NCBI GenBank assembly: GCA_027858995.1 | Contig: JAQIBP010000041.1 | Location: forward strand, 1 to 62,264 | DNA length: 62,264 bases | Direction: 5' to 3' | DNA from: Deltaproteobacteria bacterium | GTDB taxonomy: Bacteria > Desulfobacterota > Desulfobacteria > Desulfobacterales > Desulfobacteraceae | In this document: one piece after another, positions 17,959 through 26,288 of the stretch | Position numbering within the stretch: the first letter of the stretch is position 1 | Layout of the letters: every line of letters begins with the position of its first letter | Notes under the pieces: model-generated | Seen by the model: the letters and a program-made list of their open reading frames with translations, nothing else | Databases searched by the model: none | Told to the model about the DNA's origin: nothing | Program-made: the position numbers and the translations under genes

Positions 17959-20547
17959 ATGTTACGTTTTTTTGAAAATCAGGGTCTTCGGTTTAAAATA
18001 CTTGCTGGATATATATCAATATTTATTGTGACTTCATTGATAGGTGGGGGAATCATATATTTTCAGTTCAAATCAACAATTACTAAAAATATTCAAAACG
18101 AACTGAACAACACAACAAGCATTGTACTGAATATGGTTAGAACTGCAGCAAATGTTTCAATTAAAAATTATCTAAGAGCAGTATGCGAGAAAACCAAACA
18201 GAACATAGAACACATTTATCAAAGATATAAATTAGGACAAATTACCGAGGCAGAAGCCAAAAATGAAGTTAGAAAAATTATTTTCTCACAAACCATCGGC
18301 AAAACCGGTTATATTTATTGTGTCAACAGTAAGGGCGTTCCAATAGAGCATCCAAATCCTGATGTTGTAGGGAGAGAGGATTGGGTTCATTTCTCTTTTG
18401 TAAAGGAGATAGTTAAACGTAAAGAGGGATATCTGGAGTATGACTGGAAAAATCCGGGGGAAGAAAATTTCAGATCAAAAGCCCTTTTTATGAGCTATTT
18501 TGAACCGTGGGACTGGATTATTTCCGTGTCAACATATTCAGATGAACTTAAAGGGTTGATAAATGTAGATGATTTTCGGGAGAGTATCCTTGCTTTAAAA
18601 TTTGGTAAAACCGGTTACACATATGTTATTGACAGCAAAGGAAATATAATTATTCATCCAGAGCTTCAAGGCAATTATTTTGATGTTCAAGATGGTGATG
18701 GGAATTATTTTGTTCGGGAAATATCACGGTTAAAGACAGGACATCTTACCTATTCATGGAAAAATCCTGATGAAAAAACTTTTCGAAAAAAAATTGTTAT
18801 CTTCAATTATTTGCCTGAACATGACTGGATTGTGGCATCTTCCGGGTATTTAGATGAATTTTATTCAATACTTAAAATAGTTAAAGAAATTGTTATAGTC
18901 AGCGTTCTCATAATGTTAACGCTCATGCTTTTGACTTCATTTTGGTTAAGCACATTGATTATCCAACCCTTAAAGGCATTAATGAATCAATTTTCCATAG
19001 GGGCTTCAGGAGACTTAAGCATGCGGGTGCCGGTAAAATCAACCGATGAAATAGGTCTGCTTTCATTATATTTTAATAATTTTATGAAAAAACTTGAAAC
19101 TTATAATGCAAATTTAAAAACTGAAATATCCAAACACCAGTTAACGACCAATGCTCTGCGGAACAGTGAATGGAAATATAAATCCATTCTTGGACGTATT
19201 CATGAAGGGTATTTTGAATTGGATTTAAATGGAAATTTTATATTTTTCAACTTTTCCATGTTACGCATTTCTGGATATTCTAAAAAAGAACTTTCCCGGA
19301 AAAATATTAAAGAGTTGGTTGATTTAAAAAATTCAGACGGGTTTATAGATATTATTGAAGAGATGGATGTCCCTCGACAAAAAAGCAGGATAGTTGAATG
19401 GGAATTGATCAAAAAAGATTTATCAACATGTTTTACAGAAACATCCATATCCATGCTGTCAGATAGAAAAAGAAATCAAATCGGTTTTGAGGGAGTTGTA
19501 AGGGATGTTACCCAGAGGGTTCAATCCCAGAAAGAGCTTTTGTTGTCAGAAGAGATGTTTTCAAAAGCATTCCAATGCAGCCCCAGTGGTATGTTTTTGG
19601 CCAATATTGAAAATGGAAAAATGATCAATGTAAATGAGAGCTTTTTACATTTTACAGGATATGAGTCAGCAGAGATTTTGGGAAAAAACCTGATGGATCT
19701 TGATTTTTTCAGGAATAAAAAAGAGGGTCAACGACTGCTCAAATTGTTTAAAAGTGAAAAAAGCCTTAGAAACCATGAAATTGAATTTTGCAAGACCACA
19801 GGAGAAATCCGTCAGGGAATAATTTCAGCTGAAGTTCTGGAAATAAGGGAGGACATGAGTATTCTTGTAGCACTTGAAGATCATACAAAAGCACGGCATC
19901 TTGAAAAAGAATTCCTGGAGATGAGTGAAAAAGTTCAACAAAAAATTGCTTTTTATCTGCATGATGATCTTTGCCCCCAGCTGATAGGCATAGAAGTGTT
20001 AACTGAGATATTAAAACAAAAATTAAAAAAGGAATTACCAGAGTCTGCAGAGGCTGCTGATAAAATAAAAATACTTATTAAAGACTCCATCCAAAAGACC
20101 AGGCTCATTTCCCGTGGGCTTTGCTCGGTGGATATCGTTACTCACGGTTTTGACTCATCACTATCTGAGCTGGTAGGATATGTGGAAGATGTGTTTGGCA
20201 TAATCTGTCATTTGGAGTGTGACAATTCTAACCCATTTACAGACAATGCAATTGCTTCCCATGCCTATTATATTGTTCATGAAGCGGTTCACAATGCCAT
20301 AAAACATGCAAATGCAAAAAATATTTTCATCCGGTTTTCAACCCGCAAACGAAAAAGTACCCTGATTGTTAGAGACGATGGAAAAGGTATCTCTTATCCG
20401 GTCAATGGCAAAGGAATGGGATTGAAAATAATGAACTACAGAGCAAGAATGATAAATGCCTCTCTTGATATAAAGAGATGTCCCAAGGGTGGAACCATGG
20501 TAATATTTGAAATGGAAAGTGATATTAAAAAATTAAATAAGGATTGA
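17959..20547 (+). CDS. Cache/HAMP/PAS sensor histidine kinase (NarL-type partner)
   Basis: An 862-residue membrane sensor. Order: TM1 (about 14-36), periplasmic double Cache region with two GKTGYxY...HP repeats, TM2 (about 310-335), HAMP, two PAS domains (about 410-525 and 535-645), a HisKA_3-type DHp with KIAFYLHDDLCPQLIGIE (His668), and a HATPase with HEAVHNAIKHANAKN, DDGKGI and GMGLKIM. Cache domains commonly bind small organic acids. The frame is open from 17914, but ATG 17959 has GGAAA upstream and a natural N-terminus (MLRFFENQGLRFKILAGYI). It is paired with the adjacent regulator and lies directly upstream of the Liv-type transporter. Confidence 0.92.
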   Translation: MLRFFENQGLRFKILAGYISIFIVTSLIGGGIIYFQFKSTITKNIQNELNNTTSIVLNMVRTAANVSIKNYLRAVCEKTKQNIEHIYQRYKLGQITEAEAKNEVRKIIFSQTIGKTGYIYCVNSKGVPIEHPNPDVVGREDWVHFSFVKEIVKRKEGYLEYDWKNPGEENFRSKALFMSYFEPWDWIISVSTYSDELKGLINVDDFRESILALKFGKTGYTYVIDSKGNIIIHPELQGNYFDVQDGDGNYFVREISRLKTGHLTYSWKNPDEKTFRKKIVIFNYLPEHDWIVASSGYLDEFYSILKIVKEIVIVSVLIMLTLMLLTSFWLSTLIIQPLKALMNQFSIGASGDLSMRVPVKSTDEIGLLSLYFNNFMKKLETYNANLKTEISKHQLTTNALRNSEWKYKSILGRIHEGYFELDLNGNFIFFNFSMLRISGYSKKELSRKNIKELVDLKNSDGFIDIIEEMDVPRQKSRIVEWELIKKDLSTCFTETSISMLSDRKRNQIGFEGVVRDVTQRVQSQKELLLSEEMFSKAFQCSPSGMFLANIENGKMINVNESFLHFTGYESAEILGKNLMDLDFFRNKKEGQRLLKLFKSEKSLRNHEIEFCKTTGEIRQGIISAEVLEIREDMSILVALEDHTKARHLEKEFLEMSEKVQQKIAFYLHDDLCPQLIGIEVLTEILKQKLKKELPESAEAADKIKILIKDSIQKTRLISRGLCSVDIVTHGFDSSLSELVGYVEDVFGIICHLECDNSNPFTDNAIASHAYYIVHEAVHNAIKHANAKNIFIRFSTRKRKSTLIVRDDGKGISYPVNGKGMGLKIMNYRARMINASLDIKRCPKGGTMVIFEMESDIKKLNKD

Positions 20548-20555
20548 TTTCCAAT

Positions 20556-21212
20556 ATGTCCCTTAAAAAAAAGATACTGATTGTAGAGGATCACCCTATT
20601 TTTAGAATGGGTATGTGCGAACTTATAAATCAGGAAGAAGATCTTGTTGTCTGCGGTAGTGCAGAAGATGTGTCCAAGGCTAAAGCCCTCATCAAATCAG
20701 AACAGCCTGAACTGGTAATTCTTGACCTTTCCCTTAAGAATAGTAACGGGATGGAATTGCTCAGGGATCTCACCAATTATCATAAACATATTTATGTTCT
20801 TGTGTTATCAATGCACGAAGAATCACTCCATGCTGAACGATGCCTTCTTGCCGGAGCAATGGGGTATGTGATGAAGCACGAAGCCATAGAATCTGTGATT
20901 AAGGCAATAAGACAAATATTTGACGGGAAAAAATATATCAGCCATAGAATTATGGAAAATCTGGTGAATAAGCTTGGAGATAAGTCAGCACAGGGACAGG
21001 ATTCGCCGGTACAAAGCTTGACAGATCGTGAACTGGAGATATTTCAGATGATTGGCAAAGGATTCTCTTCCGGGCCAATAGCGGTGCAGCTGAATTTGAG
21101 CGTTAAAACTATTGGTGCACATCGGGAACGTATTAAGCAGAAACTTGGTTTGAAAACCAGCAGTGAAATGGTCCGGTACGCAGTACTCTGGCTGGAAACG
21201 GATCTGTGCTGA
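20556..21212 (+). CDS. NarL/FixJ-type response regulator
   Basis: A receiver domain (KKKILIVEDHPIFRMG; phospho-acceptor Asp57 in VILDLSL; switch region VLVLSMHEE; lysine in VMKHEA) joined to a C-terminal LuxR HTH (LTDRELEIFQMIGKG, SVKTIGAHRERIKQKLGLK). The frame also admits a TTG at 20544 overlapping the kinase stop; ATG 20556 gives the normal receiver N-terminus. It is the cognate partner of the Cache sensor and probably activates the downstream transport/catabolic genes; targets are inferred from position. Confidence 0.92.
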   Translation: MSLKKKILIVEDHPIFRMGMCELINQEEDLVVCGSAEDVSKAKALIKSEQPELVILDLSLKNSNGMELLRDLTNYHKHIYVLVLSMHEESLHAERCLLAGAMGYVMKHEAIESVIKAIRQIFDGKKYISHRIMENLVNKLGDKSAQGQDSPVQSLTDRELEIFQMIGKGFSSGPIAVQLNLSVKTIGAHRERIKQKLGLKTSSEMVRYAVLWLETDLC

Positions 21213-21245
21213 TTCTCAGATATATTTAAAGGTCATAGGTGATTT

Positions 21246-21270
21246 ACCTATAAATCTTTAGGTTTTTTTT
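21246..21270 (+). terminator. Weak intrinsic terminator after the response regulator
   Basis: ACCTA (21246-21250) can pair with TAGGT (21259-21263), followed by eight Ts. The same ACCTAT can instead pair with ATAGGT at 21235-21240, so two exclusive short hairpins are possible. Stems are short, so efficiency is uncertain. Confidence 0.4.
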
Positions 21271-21406
21271 ATAATAAATTAGTTACATTACTGATTTACA
21301 ATTAAAATTGAATGTTTTAGTGTGTTAATTGAGGTACTGATTTTTTTCCGGTTGATACTTTTATCAAAAGTTTACTATTTTTAACCCGAAACAAGGAGGA
21401 TTGACA

Positions 21407-22687
21407 ATGAAATTTTCAAAATTTTTTACCGTATGCATGCTGCATGCTCTTTTATTCTTTTTTATCTTTACGCCAGGTGTATGGGCTAAAAAACCAATCG
21501 TTATTGGTGTTCCCACTTCAATTGGTTTTTTAGAGGGCAAGGAGTGTCTGAAATCAGTTCAACTTGCTGTTGAAGAAATTAATGAAAAAGGCGGCGTAAA
21601 GGTTGGAAATGAAAGCAGGATGTTGAAAGTGGAATCTTTGGATATAAGGGATGCCGCTCCTGGAGTACCAGTTCCAGAAGCCCTGTTGGGGATAGAAAAA
21701 TTGATTTTGGAGAAAAAACCCACGGCATTGGTTGTAGGGCCCTTTCGCTCTGAAGCTTTGATGGCGGCCATGGATATTATTGCCAAATACAAGGTGCCTC
21801 TTTTGGGAACTATTGCAATGTCACCTGCTTCTGAGGGAAAAATAAAAAAGAATCCTGAGAAGTATAAATATATATTCAGACTCTGCCTTAATGCAAAATA
21901 TCTGGTAAAATATCTTGCCGGTACCATGGGATTTATTAACAGCCAGTTTGGATTTAACAAAGTCTATATCATGAATCAGGATGTGGCATGGGCAAGAAAA
22001 ACAGCTGAAATAGTCAAAAAAGTTTATTTTGATAAAGCCGGATGGGAAGTAGTTGGCATGGAAAGTTATCCCACAGGAACTTCTGATTTTTCGTCTGCGC
22101 TTATGAAAGTAAAGGCAAAAGGTGCTCAGGTTATTTTACCCATATTTGATATGCCCCAGAGCGGTATCCTGGTTAAGCAGTGGAATGCCATGAAGGTTCC
22201 AAGCCTAATGGCTGGATTTATTTCCCCACTTGCCGGCCCGAGTGCATGGAAGACATTTAATAAAAAAATAGAAGGTGCCATCAATGTTAATTTCGAGATG
22301 GGATCTGCCATCTCTTCAGACAAAATACCCCTGTCAAAAACCTTTGTTGAATCCTATGAAAAAAGATGGGGGAAAAAATTGGAAGCAGGCCATGGACCGG
22401 CACCTTCCTATGAATCAGTTTATCTTCTTGCAGAGGCCATTGAAAGGGCAAACAGCTTAGATCCAGACGCTATAGTTGAAGAACTCGAAAAAACAGATAG
22501 ACAGGGAGTCATGGGGAGAATTAAGTTTGATGAAGGACATCAGACTGTTTATGATATGGACCCAGATAAAGCAGCCGTTGCAGCCGTTGTTCAATGGACA
22601 GATGCCGGAAAGAGAACTATTGTTTTTCCACCGTTAATTGCCGAAGGGAAAATCAAACTTCCCAAAGGGCTTGCAGCAGTGAAATAG
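21407..22687 (+). CDS. Liv-type ABC transporter periplasmic substrate-binding protein
   Basis: A 426-residue type I periplasmic binding protein (Peripla_BP_6/LivJ class) with a signal peptide ending near FTPGVWA. Family features are PIVIGVPTSIG, the VGPFRSEALMAAMDI region, VYIMNQDVAWARKTAEIVKK and a hinge-like ARGP-type segment. These proteins bind branched-chain amino acids, amides, or aromatic and aliphatic carboxylates; ligand cannot be read from sequence, but coupling to an acyl-CoA ligase and beta-oxidation genes suggests an organic acid. AAGGAGGA lies six bases before the ATG at 21407; a TTG at 21401 directly abutting it is unlikely to be used. Confidence 0.9.
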   Translation: MKFSKFFTVCMLHALLFFFIFTPGVWAKKPIVIGVPTSIGFLEGKECLKSVQLAVEEINEKGGVKVGNESRMLKVESLDIRDAAPGVPVPEALLGIEKLILEKKPTALVVGPFRSEALMAAMDIIAKYKVPLLGTIAMSPASEGKIKKNPEKYKYIFRLCLNAKYLVKYLAGTMGFINSQFGFNKVYIMNQDVAWARKTAEIVKKVYFDKAGWEVVGMESYPTGTSDFSSALMKVKAKGAQVILPIFDMPQSGILVKQWNAMKVPSLMAGFISPLAGPSAWKTFNKKIEGAINVNFEMGSAISSDKIPLSKTFVESYEKRWGKKLEAGHGPAPSYESVYLLAEAIERANSLDPDAIVEELEKTDRQGVMGRIKFDEGHQTVYDMDPDKAAVAAVVQWTDAGKRTIVFPPLIAEGKIKLPKGLAAVK

Positions 22688-22737
22688 CAGACCTTGCTCT
22701 ATCCCTGCCTTATCTAAAGAACAATATGAATTAATCT

Positions 22738-22789
22738 TTTAAATCCCTGGCGGTCTATTAAATCAAGTGACCGCCACATGGGATTTAAA
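22738..22789 (+). promoter_or_regulatory. Stem-loop between binding-protein and permease genes
   Basis: The arms AAATCCC and GGCGGTC (22741-22755) pair with GACCGCC and GGGATTT (22769-22786), 14 bp around a small internal bulge. A-rather than T-rich sequence follows, so it is probably an mRNA-stabilising or processing hairpin keeping the binding protein in excess over the permease, a common arrangement in such operons. Confidence 0.55.
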
Positions 22790-22890
22790 AAAAACAATTG
22801 AATTATTGTAATAGTTTTTTTATGTGGCAATAAAGATAGCCTTCAGATTTTTATTGATGACAGCATTTTTAATATATGGAGATAAAATTA

Positions 22891-23763
22891 ATGTTAATTG
22901 GTACTATAATTTACGCATTAATCAATAGTGTCATTTTATGCTTAATCGCAATGGGTTTTAACCTGACCTTTGGGATCAGTGGAGTTGCTAATTTTGCCTA
23001 TGGCGCATTTTATATACTTTCCGCCTATACAACATGGATTATGATCAATTCATTTCACCTTCCATATTTTCTATCAGTGATATTTTCCATCATCTTTACA
23101 ATGGCATTAGGAGCTTTGATGTATCAGGTTGTTCTCAAGCGGGTAAGGGGTCAGGCCATTTCTGAGGTTATTGCCACTTTTGCCATCGGGCTGTCCATTC
23201 TTGAATTGTTCCGCTATTTCGGGTTTGTGGGATTTGAATACAATCTTCCTCCGTTTATTGATGCAAGTGTAGTAATAATGGGAACCTACGTGGACGTGCA
23301 GCGGATTATAATTGTAATTGCAGGTATTATACTTGTTCTGGCGCTTTGGTTTTTTACTCACAATACATCACTGGGCCTGGCATTCAGAGGTATTGCCCAG
23401 GATGAGCGTACAGCACTTACATTTGGTATTGATTCCGACAAAATTGCCACATTGGCTGTATCCATTGGGGCCGGATTTGCCGCCATTGCTGCTTCAGTAA
23501 TTATTCCCCTGGGCACTATTTCCCCTTCAGATGGGTATGATATTTTAATCAAAGCCCTTGCCGTGTGTATTATAGGCGGGCTTGGCAGTACCGGAGGTGT
23601 AATCTTTGCCAGTTTTTTAATCGGGTTTGCAGAGCGTTTTACAGATACCTTTATCGGATCGCACTGGACAATGATTGTAAGTTTGGCAGCCATACTCATC
23701 GTACTAATTGTCAAACCTTCAGGCCTTTTTGGAAAGCAAAAAGAACTCGAAGAAAGGATATAA
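22891..23763 (+). CDS. Liv-type ABC transporter permease (LivH class)
   Basis: A roughly 290-residue inner-membrane permease with about eight hydrophobic helices and the LivH EAA-like segment LGLAFRGIAQDERTALTFGI followed by KALAVCIIGGLGSTGGVIFASFLIG. It forms the translocation pore with the LivM-class partner. The frame is open from 22876, but TGGAGA at 22877-22882 favours the ATG at 22891. Confidence 0.92.
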   Translation: MLIGTIIYALINSVILCLIAMGFNLTFGISGVANFAYGAFYILSAYTTWIMINSFHLPYFLSVIFSIIFTMALGALMYQVVLKRVRGQAISEVIATFAIGLSILELFRYFGFVGFEYNLPPFIDASVVIMGTYVDVQRIIIVIAGIILVLALWFFTHNTSLGLAFRGIAQDERTALTFGIDSDKIATLAVSIGAGFAAIAASVIIPLGTISPSDGYDILIKALAVCIIGGLGSTGGVIFASFLIGFAERFTDTFIGSHWTMIVSLAAILIVLIVKPSGLFGKQKELEERI

Positions 23764-23767
23764 ACCA

Positions 23768-24772
23768 TTGAAAAAGAGAAAAGAGAGAATTGATCGGGGT
23801 ATTAAAGCAAGGTCTGGAGACATATTTGCACTTAGTTCTTACAGGGAAATGATGTATCTTTCAGCCCCCCGCTTTGTCCCAATTATTGGATTTTTAATTT
23901 TACCATTGCTTCTGGGGGTTTACTGGCAGAAAGTGCTGCTCTCGGTAGCTGTATTTGCTCTTTTGGCAATAAGCTGGGATATCCTTGCTCAAACTGGAAT
24001 GGTTTCACTTGGCCAGGCACTTTTTTTTGGGGTTGGTGCTTATATTACCGGTGCTCTGAATCATTACTGGGGAGTACCTCCATTTATTTCCATTCCGCTG
24101 GCTACAATTTTTGGCGGGATTATCTGTACATTGATGTTACTGCCCGTTTTACGTCTTAGAGGAATCTATTTCTCCATGGTCACATTGATAATTCCTTTGA
24201 TGCTGGTACGGGTCATAGAAGCTACAAAAATATTTGGTGGAACCGAAGGACTTACCGGTATGACACCATTGCCTTCCCGGTGGGTTGAAGTCTATCTCGT
24301 TATTGGAATCATGCTGGTTTGTCTTTTTGGATTCAGGCGAATGATGGATTCTGATTATGGATTGGTTTTGCGAGGCATCTGCGATAACGACCGTTCAGTG
24401 ATCAATGCCGGTATCAATATTTACTGGTATAAAACCCAGGCACTTTTTATTGCAAGTTCCATTGGTGCCTTTGCCGGTGCCTTGATGACCCATGTTTACA
24501 TGTTTGTGGGAATGCCGGTTTTTGCTCTGGATTATTCCATTTTTCCCATAGCAGCTGTTGTTGTTGGAGGGCCAGGTACCCTGGCCGGTGCAACTCTGGG
24601 TGCCTGCCTGCTGGTGCCATTATCAGAGGCACTCCGTGGATTCGGTGGATTGAGAATCGTTTTTTATGGCATTTTCCTTGTGGTGTTTACCGTGGCAATT
24701 CCTGAAGGTATTTTTCCTTATGTTCAACGTAAATATAATGAATTTGAAAGATGGGTTGAGGTGGACAAATGA
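23768..24772 (+). CDS. Liv-type ABC transporter permease (LivM class)
   Basis: A roughly 334-residue second permease subunit with about nine to ten hydrophobic helices, an ISWDILAQTGMVSLGQALFFGVGAY-type LivM N-terminal signature and YGLVLRGICDNDRSVINAGIN near the cytoplasmic coupling loop. The frame extends upstream into livH, but a TTG at 23768, nine bases after AAAGGA, gives a natural basic N-terminus; the start is uncertain. Its stop overlaps the next ATG (ATGA), implying tight coupling with the ATPase. Confidence 0.9.
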   Translation: MKKRKERIDRGIKARSGDIFALSSYREMMYLSAPRFVPIIGFLILPLLLGVYWQKVLLSVAVFALLAISWDILAQTGMVSLGQALFFGVGAYITGALNHYWGVPPFISIPLATIFGGIICTLMLLPVLRLRGIYFSMVTLIIPLMLVRVIEATKIFGGTEGLTGMTPLPSRWVEVYLVIGIMLVCLFGFRRMMDSDYGLVLRGICDNDRSVINAGINIYWYKTQALFIASSIGAFAGALMTHVYMFVGMPVFALDYSIFPIAAVVVGGPGTLAGATLGACLLVPLSEALRGFGGLRIVFYGIFLVVFTVAIPEGIFPYVQRKYNEFERWVEVDK

Positions 24773-25521
24773 ATCAGGCGAAAATATTAGAAGCCATTAA
24801 TATTAATAAAAATTTCGGTGGAGTTCAGGCGGTTAAAAATATCAGTTTTGAGGTTAACAAAGGAGAATTACTCGGTGTCATTGGCCCTAATGGATCTGGT
24901 AAAACAACCCTGGTTAATCTAATCACCCAGTTTGTTCGCTTAAGTTCGGGCAGCATCAAGTTCAAGGGGAAAAAAATTGATCATCTTCCGCCGCATAAAA
25001 TAATCGGTCTCGGTATTTCAAGAACTTTTCAGATGGTGAGACCTTTTTATAAACTCCCGGCGTATAAAAATATGATCATTCCCTTATATTCCCCAAGGGC
25101 TAAAAGCCTGCTCGGTGGAAAATATGGGGATCGTGATGCTATGGCTTTGGACCTGTTAGAAGAGGTTGGATTTGAAAGGGATTCTTTTGTGGCCTATAAA
25201 CCTGCCGGGGTTTTGCCCCAGGGGTATTTAAAACGCTTGGAGCTTGCCAAAGCTATGTCACTTCAACCTGATCTAATGATTTTAGATGAGCTGTTTTCAG
25301 GATTGAGCCTTGCCGAGGTAGCCAGTATTTTGCCCATCGTAGAAAAATTGCTTCAAAAGGGAATCTCAATTATTATGATTGAACACCGGCTGAAAGAGTT
25401 GTTTAAAATTGCGGACAGGGTAATAGTGTTGAACTATGGAGAGAAAATTGCAGACGGTTATGCACAAGAGGTTATGGAAAGTGAAGCTGTAAAAAATGCC
25501 TATCTTGGAACCGAAGCTTAA
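24769..25521 (+). CDS. Liv-type ABC transporter ATP-binding protein (LivG class)
   Basis: A 250-residue ATPase with Walker A GPNGSGKTTL, Q-loop (SRTFQM), Walker B LMILDE and the switch histidine in IMIEHRL. The ABC signature is unusual: where LivG proteins have LSxGQ, this reads LPQGY, and the residue after the catalytic glutamate is Leu rather than Pro (DELFSGL). The catalytic glutamate itself is kept, so it is likely functional. It energises uptake with the LivF-class partner. Confidence 0.92.
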   Translation: MNQAKILEAININKNFGGVQAVKNISFEVNKGELLGVIGPNGSGKTTLVNLITQFVRLSSGSIKFKGKKIDHLPPHKIIGLGISRTFQMVRPFYKLPAYKNMIIPLYSPRAKSLLGGKYGDRDAMALDLLEEVGFERDSFVAYKPAGVLPQGYLKRLELAKAMSLQPDLMILDELFSGLSLAEVASILPIVEKLLQKGISIIMIEHRLKELFKIADRVIVLNYGEKIADGYAQEVMESEAVKNAYLGTEA

Positions 25522-25538
25522 ATCCGGAGATAAAAAAA

Positions 25539-26285
25539 ATGCTTGAAGTCAAAGATTTAATGGTTTTTTTCGAGAACGCACTGGCCCTGAATGGATTGAG
25601 CCTTACTGTAAATAAGGGTGAAATTGTTGGAATCATCGGGTCAAACAGTGCTGGAAAAACTACTCTTATGAATACCTTGTCCGGTCTGATTATTGACATG
25701 CGTATAAAAGAAGAACTACGGGGAGGGGAACGCATTTCCGTCTATGGAAAAGTGTTATATAAAAATAAGGATATAACTCTTACCAAACCCGATGAGCGTG
25801 TAAAAATGGGTATTGTCCTCTCCAGAGAACGACATCCTATTTTTCCTGAAAGCAGTGTTGTGGAAAACATGAAAATTGCCGGGTATTTGAGAACTAAAAA
25901 AGAGATACAAGAGACTATGCAATATGTTTTTGAACTCTTTCCAGGGCTAACGAAATATAAAAAGAAAAGAGCTGGCTTCTTAAGCGGTGGTGAACAGCAG
26001 ATGCTTGCGATTGGAATGGCATTGATTGTAAGACCCGAGGTTCTGCTTTTGGACGAACCCCTGTTGGGGTTGAGCCCCATGATGCAAAAAAGTGTGGTGG
26101 ATGCCATTCGTGATCTGAACAAATCCATTGGAATAACTGTTATATTAAGTGAACAGTTTGCCCGGCCTGTTTTACCAATGATCGACAAGGGGTATGTTGT
26201 TGAAAACGGTATGCTGACCCTGTCCGGGACAGGACAGGAGTTGATGGACAACCCTGAAATCAAAGCTGCTTATTTTGGAGTCTGA
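25539..26285 (+). CDS. Liv-type ABC transporter ATP-binding protein (LivF class)
   Basis: A 248-residue ATPase with Walker A GSNSAGKTTL, canonical signature LSGGEQQMLAIGMAL, Walker B VLLLDEPLLGLSP and switch region VILSEQ. A short insertion (LIIDMRIKEELRGGERIS) lies between Walker A and the Q-loop. It completes the transporter; the next gene, the acyl-CoA ligase, starts four bases later, so import and CoA activation are probably cotranscribed. Confidence 0.93.
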   Translation: MLEVKDLMVFFENALALNGLSLTVNKGEIVGIIGSNSAGKTTLMNTLSGLIIDMRIKEELRGGERISVYGKVLYKNKDITLTKPDERVKMGIVLSRERHPIFPESSVVENMKIAGYLRTKKEIQETMQYVFELFPGLTKYKKKRAGFLSGGEQQMLAIGMALIVRPEVLLLDEPLLGLSPMMQKSVVDAIRDLNKSIGITVILSEQFARPVLPMIDKGYVVENGMLTLSGTGQELMDNPEIKAAYFGV

Positions 26286-26288
26286 TAA

